Assembly: GCA_015999765.1 (NCBI GenBank)
Contig: JAECQR010000006.1
Location: 102,469-166,468 of the forward strand
Direction: 5' to 3'
From: Flavobacteriia bacterium
GTDB lineage: Bacteria > Bacteroidota > Bacteroidia > Flavobacteriales > Weeksellaceae
Length of the DNA stretch: 64,000 bases
Positions within the stretch are counted from its first letter, which is position 1. The number at the start of each line of letters is the position of its first letter. A program made the translations under genes and the position numbers. The notes below the pieces were generated by a model. That model worked only from the letters and a program-made list of their open reading frames with translations. It did no database searches and was not told the origin of the DNA. This document shows, piece after piece, positions 1-6,754 of this stretch.

Positions 1-33
1 AGGTTTTTACTTTTACTTTGTATCAAATAAACT

Positions 34-1119
34 ATGGAATTATTTCTCACAATTTTTTCGGTGCTGCTTATAGTGCTGAGCGTGCTTCCGTTTTTCAGGA
101 ACCAGCATTGGGTATTCCGCGTTCCGGAATTTATGAAAATACAGATTCTGGTGCTCCAGACAATCGTTTTCTGGGCGATGATATTTTTTGCTGAAAAAAA
201 CTTTTTGCTTTGGCTTATTAACGCAGCGCAGTTCGCACTGATTATTTATCATCTTTATATTTTAATCCGCTACACCAAATTTTACAAAAAGAAAACCGTA
301 AAAAAGATATCTTCTGCTTCCGCTACAGTGAAAGTCATTTCTGTAAATGTTTATCAGTTCAATAAAGATTTTCAGAAATTCCACCAACTGATTCAGAAAT
401 ACACGCCCGATATTTTCATCACGATGGAAAGTAATTCCGATTGGGAACTGGCGAACCGAAAACTCGAAGAAGAATATCCTTTTACCGAGAAAATCACGCT
501 CGAGAATACCTACGGAATGCATCTTTATTCTAAAATTCCTTTTGTGAAATCCACTGTTCATTTTTTTATTGCTGATGATGTTCCGAGTATCGAAGCACAG
601 TTTAAAACCGCTGATGGACATAATTTTGTAGTTTTCGCGGTGCATCCGCCGCCGCCAAGTCCTACAGAAGAAACGACTTCCAAAGAGCGCGACGGTGATT
701 TACTCTGTGTCGCGAAAAAGATTAAAGAACATCAGGTTCCGTCTTTGGTAATCGGGGATTTCAACACGGTAGCCTGGTCTGTTACCTCCATTCTTTTCCG
801 GAAAACCAGTGAGCTGATTGATGCCCGAGTGGGGCGCGGAATTCTGGCGACTTTCCACGCTAAATATTGGTTTTTCCGCGTTCCGCTGGATTTGCTTTTC
901 CACTCGCCAGAGATTTTTGTTGAAAAACTGAAAACATTAGAACATATCGGTTCCGATCACTTCCCTATTCTCTGCGAATTTCACATTAATCTTTACGACA
1001 CCAAACAGGAAGACGAGGTAAAAACCCTGAAACCTGAAGAGGAAGAAGTCGTGGAAGAACTGATTGAGGAAGGTATAAAAGAAGAATCAGACAACCGCGA
1101 AGAAATCGCAAAGGAATAA
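34..1119 (+). CDS. Membrane-anchored endonuclease/exonuclease/phosphatase (EEP) family protein
   Basis: A 361-residue protein. The first ~85 residues are hydrophobic and look like two or three membrane helices. The EEP fold follows, starting near VKVISVNVYQFN (~res 99). Metal and catalytic motifs are visible: a glutamate in TMESNSDW, GDFNTVAWS, and the C-terminal GSDHFPI. This is the DNase I/Mg-dependent phosphoesterase superfamily, whose substrates (nucleic acid, phospholipid or sugar phosphate) cannot be told from sequence. The topology suggests the catalytic domain faces the periplasm or lies at the membrane. The last ~35 residues are a Glu-rich acidic tail after the domain, not needed for catalysis. 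The gene converges on the DUF1543 gene with 7 nt between stops. Confidence 0.85.
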   Translation: MELFLTIFSVLLIVLSVLPFFRNQHWVFRVPEFMKIQILVLQTIVFWAMIFFAEKNFLLWLINAAQFALIIYHLYILIRYTKFYKKKTVKKISSASATVKVISVNVYQFNKDFQKFHQLIQKYTPDIFITMESNSDWELANRKLEEEYPFTEKITLENTYGMHLYSKIPFVKSTVHFFIADDVPSIEAQFKTADGHNFVVFAVHPPPPSPTEETTSKERDGDLLCVAKKIKEHQVPSLVIGDFNTVAWSVTSILFRKTSELIDARVGRGILATFHAKYWFFRVPLDLLFHSPEIFVEKLKTLEHIGSDHFPILCEFHINLYDTKQEDEVKTLKPEEEEVVEELIEEGIKEESDNREEIAKE

Positions 1120-1126
1120 TTTAAAA

Positions 1127-1675
1127 CTAAATTTTATCGATTTTAAGATATTTTAGTTTGATAAAATTCTTCTGGTCAACATCATCAGATTTCTCCAAAA
1201 CCAGGGAATATTTATCCTTCATTTCCTGAGGCAAAAGATCATTTACTTTAAAAATATCATCGATATCAACACCGTGTTTGTCATCGATGTGGCTTACGGC
1301 ACCCGGAAAGCCCATCGTTTTATAAAATTCGGTCTGCTTGGCTCTTTTGATAACATCCGACATTTTCTTCCCGACTATCAAATGCTGCTCATGAAATTCC
1401 TCGAAAAATCCCTTTTTATATCCTCCAAGGTTGATGAAAAATAAATGATTTTCTGATTGCTGACTTCCTTTTTCCACAATTCGGATTTCGTAGCCATCGA
1501 CAAATTTTACTTCCTGATAAGCGTCAAGATGAAGATCGCTACCTGCTTCCGGCCAGAACTCTTTAATAGAAGGCACTAAATCTTTCAGCTTTTCAGCGAT
1601 GCCGAAAAACACATCATGCTGTTCGATTGTTCTGCCTTTCACTGAAGCACCGAGAATTATGTAAAATAGTTTCAT
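1127..1675 (-). CDS. DUF1543 domain-containing protein
   Basis: 182 residues, cytoplasmic, no signal peptide. The N-terminal block (LFYIILGAS, then QHDVFFGI) and the following residues resemble the DUF1543 family, which is often found as a small stand-alone protein in flavobacteria. No catalytic residue can be assigned and the role is unknown. It is the last gene of a tightly packed minus-strand run (3-nt gap from the VOC gene), so it is probably co-transcribed with the chorismate and thioesterase genes, but nothing in the sequence ties it to menaquinone synthesis. Confidence 0.75.
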   Translation of the reverse strand: MKLFYIILGASVKGRTIEQHDVFFGIAEKLKDLVPSIKEFWPEAGSDLHLDAYQEVKFVDGYEIRIVEKGSQQSENHLFFINLGGYKKGFFEEFHEQHLIVGKKMSDVIKRAKQTEFYKTMGFPGAVSHIDDKHGVDIDDIFKVNDLLPQEMKDKYSLVLEKSDDVDQKNFIKLKYLKIDKI

Positions 1676-1678
1676 CTT

Positions 1679-2056
1679 TTATGCTTCGTAAAATTCGAGC
1701 GGCAACGCATCGGGATCCTGGGTGAAGAAAAACTTCCGGTCGGTAAATTCGTCAATCCGGATGTCCTCGCAAATCAAACCCTTTCTATTAAGTTCATTCC
1801 TCTTTTCTTCTACATTTTCAACAGAAAAAGCCAGGTGCCTCAAACCGCAGCTCTCAGGCCGCGATGGCCTTGCAGGAGGATTGGGAAAAGAAAAAAGCTC
1901 GATCACATAATGGTCGCCGATTCCGAGATCAAGTTTATAGGAATCCCTTTCCGCACGGTAAACTTCGCGCAAAATCTTGAGCCCTAAAATTTCGGTATAA
2001 AATTTTCTGGACACCGGATAATCTGAACAGATGATGGCAATGTGATGAATTTTCAT
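1679..2056 (-). CDS. VOC-family (glyoxalase/bleomycin resistance fold) protein
   Basis: 125 residues, the usual length for a single-domain VOC protein with two beta-alpha-beta-beta-beta modules. It begins MKIHHIAIICSDYPVS and contains GLRHLAFSVENV at the second module and a terminal ALPLEFYEA, as in the YaeR/GloA2 subgroup. Metal ligands expected in this subgroup are the N-terminal His (HHIAI), an Glu in the first half (VIELF), the His of LRHLAF and the Glu of PLEFYE, and all four can be seen. The substrate is unknown. It lies between menF-like and DUF1543 genes, spaced by 9 and 3 nt, consistent with one operon. Confidence 0.85.
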   Translation of the reverse strand: MKIHHIAIICSDYPVSRKFYTEILGLKILREVYRAERDSYKLDLGIGDHYVIELFSFPNPPARPSRPESCGLRHLAFSVENVEEKRNELNRKGLICEDIRIDEFTDRKFFFTQDPDALPLEFYEA

Positions 2057-2065
2057 GCTGAAGAT

Positions 2066-3037
2066 TTATGTGAAACTAAGATTTTTCAGAACTGCTTCGG
2101 ATTTCAGTTCGGTTTCGCGCCATTCTTTTTCAGGCGAACTTTCTGCGGTAATTCCGCCACCGACGTAGATTAAAGCAGCGTTCTCAAAGAATTCAGCGCA
2201 GCGAAGATTTACAAAATACTGAACATTTTCTTCGGTTTCGACTTTAATATAACCAGCGTAGAAATTTCTTGGATGAGTTTCAAAATGCTCTATCGCATTG
2301 CTGCAAATTTCTTTCGGAATTCCACAAACCGCGGGCGTAGGATGAAGTTCGGAAATGATCTTCTCCAGATCATTTTCGTTGATTTTCGCACTGAAATCGT
2401 TTCTCAAATGCTTGATGTTTCCGGAAATATGGTCGTAAGTGTCGCTTTTATAAACTTCAGAAGCATAATTTTTCAGCGTATTGGAGATAAAATCTGTTAC
2501 CGGTTTTTGTTCTTCAATTTCCTTTGTCGTCCAGTTTTCTGTCACGGGAATCGTTCCGGCGAGACTCATGGTTTGAAATTCAGAGGTTTTTTTATCAAAT
2601 TTTCCTAAAAGTTCAGAAAAAGCGCCGAGCCAGCATTTGCCGTCTTTAATGAAAAAATAGACGAACGCGTTTTTGTAGGATTCACATAAATTCAGAAAAG
2701 TTTGGGAAAGACTGAGCTTTGAATCGTTAATCTGAACCAGTTTCCTTCTGGAAATCACCAGTTTGGAAAGTTGATTAGCTTTAATGAAATCTATGACTTT
2801 AACTAATTTTTCCTGATAAGCGGCGCTGTTTTCTTCCTCAAAATCCAGAAGTTCTGTATTCAAATCATCATTAAAAACTTCATGATTTAAAAAATCGGTT
2901 TTTGAAATTGCTTTAAGCCTTCCTTGGAAACCAATTTTTTCTGACTGATCGAAGGACAGAAAAGACACCGCCTCAGAAACCGAAGTTTCCTCAACAGTAT
3001 AAATGGTTTCGGAAAAAGGAAATCTGAAAAAAATCAT
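2066..3037 (-). CDS. menF: Isochorismate synthase / chorismate-binding enzyme (MenF-like)
   Basis: 323 residues, mostly the chorismate-utilising enzyme domain; the N-terminal part is shorter than in E. coli MenF. Diagnostic C-terminal motifs are HPTPAVCGIPKE, FYAGYIKVE, NLRCAEFF, YVGGGITAES and EKEWRETELKSEAV, the region that carries Mg2+ and chorismate-binding residues. The reaction is chorismate to isochorismate, the first step to menaquinone, the only respiratory quinone of most flavobacteria. The gene 3 nt upstream encodes a hotdog thioesterase that could act later in the same pathway (DHNA-CoA hydrolysis). Anthranilate or aminodeoxychorismate synthase activity is the alternative, but no trp or pab partners are nearby. 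Confidence 0.85.
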   Translation of the reverse strand: MIFFRFPFSETIYTVEETSVSEAVSFLSFDQSEKIGFQGRLKAISKTDFLNHEVFNDDLNTELLDFEEENSAAYQEKLVKVIDFIKANQLSKLVISRRKLVQINDSKLSLSQTFLNLCESYKNAFVYFFIKDGKCWLGAFSELLGKFDKKTSEFQTMSLAGTIPVTENWTTKEIEEQKPVTDFISNTLKNYASEVYKSDTYDHISGNIKHLRNDFSAKINENDLEKIISELHPTPAVCGIPKEICSNAIEHFETHPRNFYAGYIKVETEENVQYFVNLRCAEFFENAALIYVGGGITAESSPEKEWRETELKSEAVLKNLSFT

Positions 3038-3039
3038 AA

Positions 3040-3468
3040 TTACTGCGGGCGCGGAATAATATTATTGGTCATGGTAGTGTGATTAATCAGATGACCTTTC
3101 TCATCGCGGATATCAATTTCAGAAACGTGCATCGTGTTGCCTTTTCGGATAAATTTTGCGGTTCCGGTAACTGTCCCTTCCTTTTTACTTCGTAAATGAT
3201 TGGAATTGATATTGGTTCCGACAGGCACCACTTTTTCTGTATCTACATGTAAAACGGAAAGGCAGGACCCGAGCGTTTCGGCCAGAACACAGTTTGCACC
3301 GCCGTGAAGAATGCCGTAAGGCTGATGCACTCTCGGGGTTACAGGCATTGTTGCGGTCAGCGTATCATCAGTAACATCCGTGAAAATAATTCCTAAAGTC
3401 TTTCCCAGGTTTTCTCCGCCCCAATTGTTGAGTTGGTGCAGAATTTCGTTCTTTCTATCTTCGGTCAT
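3040..3468 (-). CDS. PaaI-type hotdog thioesterase, possible DHNA-CoA thioesterase (MenI)
   Basis: 142 residues, a single hotdog domain. The motif RVHQPYGILHGGANCVLAET carries the HGG and the Glu used for water activation in the 4HBT-II/PaaI family; VGTNINSNHLRS follows as expected. Family members hydrolyse acyl- or aroyl-CoA thioesters. The placement 3 nt from the isochorismate synthase gene and the similarity to YdiI/MenI-type enzymes suggest 1,4-dihydroxy-2-naphthoyl-CoA as substrate in menaquinone synthesis. That assignment is inferred from context. Confidence 0.8.
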   Translation of the reverse strand: MTEDRKNEILHQLNNWGGENLGKTLGIIFTDVTDDTLTATMPVTPRVHQPYGILHGGANCVLAETLGSCLSVLHVDTEKVVPVGTNINSNHLRSKKEGTVTGTAKFIRKGNTMHVSEIDIRDEKGHLINHTTMTNNIIPRPQ

Positions 3469-3478
3469 AACGTTTACA

Positions 3479-4045
3479 TTAATAGATTTTGGGATTCCAT
3501 TTTTCAGGATATTTCGGCGTAATTTTTTTGTAATACTCTTCCATTTCCTGCATAATATCTTCGAAAGAACGGGTCTCGAGATCTTTTACCGAAATTTCAT
3601 AGCCAAGATGAATCTGCTTCGTTCTGAAGTCGCCCGCTGCCACAATGATCGGAACTTTTGCCGCCATTGCCATGTGATAAAAGCCTTTTCTCCATTTCGG
3701 AACCCAGCTGCGGGTACCTTCGGGAGTAATTACCAGACTGAAATCTTCTTTTTTGAATTGATCAACTACAAATTTCACGAGGTCGTTTTTCTGAGAGCGA
3801 TCGATTCCCACGCCTCCCAAAGCTTTTACGATTCCGCCGTACCACGCTTTTGTATGCTGGTCTTTGATGATGATTTTCAGCGGTTTATCCAGCGCCCAAT
3901 AGGCGAGATTGCCGAGAAGATATTCCTGGTTTGATGTGTGCGGCGCAACGACAAGAATGCAGCGGTTCAGGTTATTCACATCGCCTTCAAGAACAATTTT
4001 CCAGCCGATTAATTTCAGGATGAGTTTTCCAATGAGTTTTTTCAT
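3479..4045 (-). CDS. 1-acyl-sn-glycerol-3-phosphate acyltransferase-like protein
   Basis: 188 residues with one N-terminal hydrophobic stretch (LIGKLILKLIGWKIVL) and the PlsC fold. Motif I appears as APHTSNQEYLLG (His present; the usual HX4D has Glu in the acidic position). The substrate-binding motif is ITPEGTRS, followed by WRKGFYHMAMAA. The family transfers an acyl chain from acyl-ACP or acyl-CoA onto a lysophospholipid or other membrane lipid. It is probably the first gene of the minus-strand block that continues into the thioesterase (10 nt gap). Confidence 0.85.
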   Translation of the reverse strand: MKKLIGKLILKLIGWKIVLEGDVNNLNRCILVVAPHTSNQEYLLGNLAYWALDKPLKIIIKDQHTKAWYGGIVKALGGVGIDRSQKNDLVKFVVDQFKKEDFSLVITPEGTRSWVPKWRKGFYHMAMAAKVPIIVAAGDFRTKQIHLGYEISVKDLETRSFEDIMQEMEEYYKKITPKYPEKWNPKIY

Positions 4046-4090
4046 ATCAAAAGATTCCGGGAAAAGGAATTAATTTTACAGTTTCTTATT

Positions 4091-4127
4091 AAACAAAAAA
4101 GTATAACCAAAGGTATTGGTTATACTT
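4091..4127 (-). terminator. Rho-independent terminator after the micro-ORF
   Basis: The stem AGTATAACCAA pairs perfectly with TTGGTTATACT around a 5-nt loop (4100-4126). On the minus strand the hairpin is followed by a T-rich run. It sits 28 nt past the stop of a 20-codon ORF and ~50 nt before the acyltransferase start, so it separates that gene from whatever is transcribed upstream on the minus strand. Confidence 0.75.
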
Positions 4128-4154
4128 TACAAATATATTGAATTAAAATTCTAA

Positions 4155-4217
4155 CTAAAATAAACTGCTTACGAAATCCATGATTTTCATTGCGATTTCT
4201 AGAACGAACTGTACCAT
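4155..4217 (-). CDS. Possible 20-residue amphipathic peptide
   Basis: Minus-strand micro-ORF that reads MVQFVLEIAMKIMDFVSSLF, stop. It is too short for the ORF track. Polar residues fall at positions 3, 7, 11, 14 and 17/18, the spacing of one polar stripe on an otherwise hydrophobic helix, as in membrane-active peptides. An in-frame stop lies eight codons upstream. A strong terminator ends the transcript directly downstream, which supports a short dedicated RNA. I saw no perfect TAnnTTTG box upstream (TAATTTCG at 4264-4271 is one mismatch off). The rest of the 4046-4388 gap shows no other gene. Confidence 0.35.
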   Translation of the reverse strand: MVQFVLEIAMKIMDFVSSLF

Positions 4218-4388
4218 GACTGATGATTTAAGTGTTAATTAATGACTTATTAAATTCGCGTTACGAAATTAGTGTTTTTTTCTATCAAAATACTTTTCCG
4301 TATGTTAAATTTTGGTTAAACCCAGATGAACAAGCGAAAAGCGGATTTTCTGTGACGCAGAGCCTCCGCCTTTGCTCATCCACTCTCA

Positions 4389-6095
4389 TTATTTGGTTTT
4401 AATAGATATTTCTTTCTTTCCGTCTTTAATGGAAATGTCTACATTTTCCATTTTGCCAATATTTGTTTTCATAGAATCGATGATTTTATCAGCGGCTGCT
4501 TTGGGCATTTTGGTCCCGTTGATAATCACGCTGTCTTTATCTGATGAATTGTACTGAATGGTAGATCCGTTGATTTTAATCTTATTTTTTTCAATTACTA
4601 CAGCGTTATCGTCATCATTATCATCTTCCATTCCGTCGCCATCCAGATCACCGTCGATATTCAGTCCATTTTCTTTCACCTTGAAAACTCTGGTGTTCAT
4701 GGGAACTACAAGTTCATAGGTCACATTGTAATTACGGAACCGATCCTGGTAAGGGTATTTTACGAAGTTTGGAAGCAATATCTTATTATCCTGAATTTCT
4801 ACAGGTACATTAAGCTGAACCGGAATATTATATCCTTTACCCTCTTTTTTAACGATTAAATATGGCGCTGTAGCAGTTGCACTTCGGGTTACATCAACGT
4901 AAGGATAATCTTCTTCGTAAACCATTTTTTTGTCGGAAAAGATATCATCGTCGTAAGCTGTAAAGTTCTGCGGAATGGTAATCTGTTTCACATCGACATA
5001 AAGACTGTCGGATGTTGTATTGATGGCTACATTCTCTGTATCTTCTTTATGACCTTTGTAAATCATGTCCTTTTTAGCCATATTTACTCCGAAGTAAGTA
5101 CCGAAACCAATCAGGATCAGCAATAGCGCACCTAAAACATATCCTACATTTCTCAGCTGTGTTTTCGGCGAGATAAGTTTGATGGATAATAAACTGAAGA
5201 GAATTGCGGGGATCAGGGTTCCGATCAGCATCATGGCATAAAGTACATTGCTCATACCATCATCTTCAAACATAAAGTTGAATTCGCGCATTGGGGAAAA
5301 TTCAGAATTTCCGCCAAATAATCCGAAGATAAAGAAGGCTCCGATGATACATCCCAAAGCCATCATTCCGAAGATTCCGCCTAGAATGTAACGGATTACA
5401 TTCCAGATCCCGCTTCCTGCATTGTTGATATAAGGCTTGTTTTCAGTGTAAATTTCTCCGACCCTTTGTGTAGATTCATTGGCAAACTGTACAAGTTTGT
5501 TGGATTCGTTTTTCAAATTGTCGAAGTTCATAGGCTTTCCCTTCATTTTCAGGAAATCGGTCGCAGTTTCTGCTTTTGGTAAAACAATCCACAGAATAAC
5601 GTAAATCAAAATAATGAGTGAAGTTGAAATGGCTGCAGTGAAAATCCCAAGGATCGCGATACCTAACCAAATGGCGCGCATTGCACTTACATCCATCCCC
5701 ACGTAATGTGCTAAACCTGCACATACGCCTGCGATTTTCTGTTTCTCAGGATCCCGGAACAGCTGTTTATGGCCGGTGAACGTTCCTGTAGTTTTGTGGT
5801 CTCTTCTTGAAGATTTTTCAGAAAAGTAAGCTTCTTCCTGTTCTTCAATCTGCTCCGGTTTTCCGATTTGCGAAATTACTCTTTCTACATCGGTATCGTT
5901 GATGACTTCGCGTTTTCCTAAAGTGTCTTTGAAGATTTCAACCATCCGGATTTCAATGTCATGCATTACCTCATCAGCTTCATTTGCATCCAAAGAGCTT
6001 CTGAGCGCGGCAAGATAATCACTGAGTTTAATATATGCGTGTTCCTCGATGGTGAATGAGAAACCTGCAAGTCCTATTGAGAGTGTCTTGTTCAT
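4389..6095 (-). CDS. PspC domain-containing envelope-stress membrane protein
   Basis: 568 residues. The N-terminal ~85 residues are a cytoplasmic helical region. The PspC domain is at ~110-175 (RDPEKQKIAGVCAGLAHYVG, then a long hydrophobic helix). Three or four more membrane helices lie between ~225 and 340, followed by a large extracytoplasmic beta-rich domain to the C-terminus. An Asp-rich insert, GDLDGDGMEDDNDDD, resembles a calcium-binding loop. PspC proteins sense or counter inner-membrane stress. It is 4 nt downstream of the PadR gene, a pairing common in Bacteroidetes, and probably under PadR control. Confidence 0.85.
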   Translation of the reverse strand: MNKTLSIGLAGFSFTIEEHAYIKLSDYLAALRSSLDANEADEVMHDIEIRMVEIFKDTLGKREVINDTDVERVISQIGKPEQIEEQEEAYFSEKSSRRDHKTTGTFTGHKQLFRDPEKQKIAGVCAGLAHYVGMDVSAMRAIWLGIAILGIFTAAISTSLIILIYVILWIVLPKAETATDFLKMKGKPMNFDNLKNESNKLVQFANESTQRVGEIYTENKPYINNAGSGIWNVIRYILGGIFGMMALGCIIGAFFIFGLFGGNSEFSPMREFNFMFEDDGMSNVLYAMMLIGTLIPAILFSLLSIKLISPKTQLRNVGYVLGALLLILIGFGTYFGVNMAKKDMIYKGHKEDTENVAINTTSDSLYVDVKQITIPQNFTAYDDDIFSDKKMVYEEDYPYVDVTRSATATAPYLIVKKEGKGYNIPVQLNVPVEIQDNKILLPNFVKYPYQDRFRNYNVTYELVVPMNTRVFKVKENGLNIDGDLDGDGMEDDNDDDNAVVIEKNKIKINGSTIQYNSSDKDSVIINGTKMPKAAADKIIDSMKTNIGKMENVDISIKDGKKEISIKTK

Positions 6096-6099
6096 AGTT

Positions 6100-6471
6100 T
6101 TAAGAATTTGGGTGGAACGAGCTTTCAGGTGCGTCCGTGGGGTTATTGTTTTTAGTAATTTGGTTTACAGAATCGGTAAGTTCTTTCCATGTATTGAGTA
6201 GTTCTGCAAGAAACAGTTCTCCTTTTTCTGTAATCTGGTAGTATTTTCTTGGAGGTCCTCCGGTAGATTCTTCCCATCGGTAAGAGAGGAATTCGCCGTT
6301 TTTCAGTCTTGTGAGGAGCGGGTAAAGAGTGCCTTCCACCACATCCAGTTTTCCTTTTTTAAGTTCATCAATCAGATCGGAAACATACATTTCTTTTCTA
6401 TCGATTAAACTCAAAATGCAGAATTCCAGAATTCCTTTCCGCATTTGCGCTTTGGTGTTTTCTGTGTTCAT
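6100..6471 (-). CDS. PadR-family transcriptional regulator
   Basis: 123 residues from the chosen start MNTENTKAQMRKG, which matches the usual PadR N-terminus. The ORF-track start at 6546 would lie inside the promoter box and adds 25 residues with no family similarity, so I reject it. The winged helix-turn-helix includes VVEGTLYPLLTRL and GGPPRKYYQIT, the hallmark PadR wing. Such regulators repress their own operon until a ligand or stress releases them. Translation of pspC starts 4 nt after the stop. Confidence 0.9.
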   Translation of the reverse strand: MNTENTKAQMRKGILEFCILSLIDRKEMYVSDLIDELKKGKLDVVEGTLYPLLTRLKNGEFLSYRWEESTGGPPRKYYQITEKGELFLAELLNTWKELTDSVNQITKNNNPTDAPESSFHPNS

Positions 6472-6543
6472 ATTATTTGAGGTTATTAATTGGTTCGCTA
6501 TTCTAAATACTCTGTTTAAGTATTCTGTATCAATCTTACTATG

Positions 6544-6575
6544 CAAAGATATATAAATAATTTAGTATTATGCAA
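6544..6575 (-). promoter_or_regulatory. Bacteroidetes-type promoter of padR-pspC
   Basis: On the minus strand TTG (6575-6573) is followed after 21 bp by a perfect TAnnTTTG box, TATCTTTG (6551-6544). Both elements and the spacing match the flavobacterial -33/-7 consensus. The predicted transcript starts near 6538 and has a leader of about 65 nt before the PadR ATG at 6471. Confidence 0.7.
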
Positions 6576-6578
6576 TAC
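6565..6578. promoter_or_regulatory. Dyad overlapping the -33 element, candidate PadR operator
   Basis: GTATT-N4-AATAC is a perfect inverted repeat that covers the TTG element of the padR promoter. A repressor bound here would block polymerase. PadR proteins bind inverted repeats in their own promoters; the exact sequence preference of this protein is unknown. Confidence 0.4.
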
Positions 6579-6693
6579 AAAGTAGTAAATATTTTAATAA
6601 AATTACATTTTTGGTGGTTGAAATATTGATAAAAAGTCTTACAAATCAATACCATAAACGGTTCCACGATAATTTGAACATCCAATTTTAAGG

Positions 6694-6726
6694 CAAAAAA
6701 AATCCGCCTCATTACTGAGACGGATT
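6694..6726 (-). terminator. Terminator of the first GEVED T9SS gene
   Basis: AATCCGCCTCA and TGAGACGGATT form the stem (6701-6726) with one G-T pair, and on the minus strand eight T residues follow. Nearly the same sequence ends the paralogous gene at 9284-9309. Confidence 0.8.
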
Positions 6727-6754
6727 GATTTTAAATTAAATTTTCGTGAAAACA

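Noticed and set aside
3380-3934. 184-residue plus-strand ORF across the acyltransferase and thioesterase genes
   Set aside because: It is antisense to two genes with clear family motifs; the Phe/Arg-rich composition is typical of a shadow frame.
6472-6546. Upstream extension of PadR
   Set aside because: The start would lie within the TATCTTTG promoter box and the added 25 residues are not in the family.
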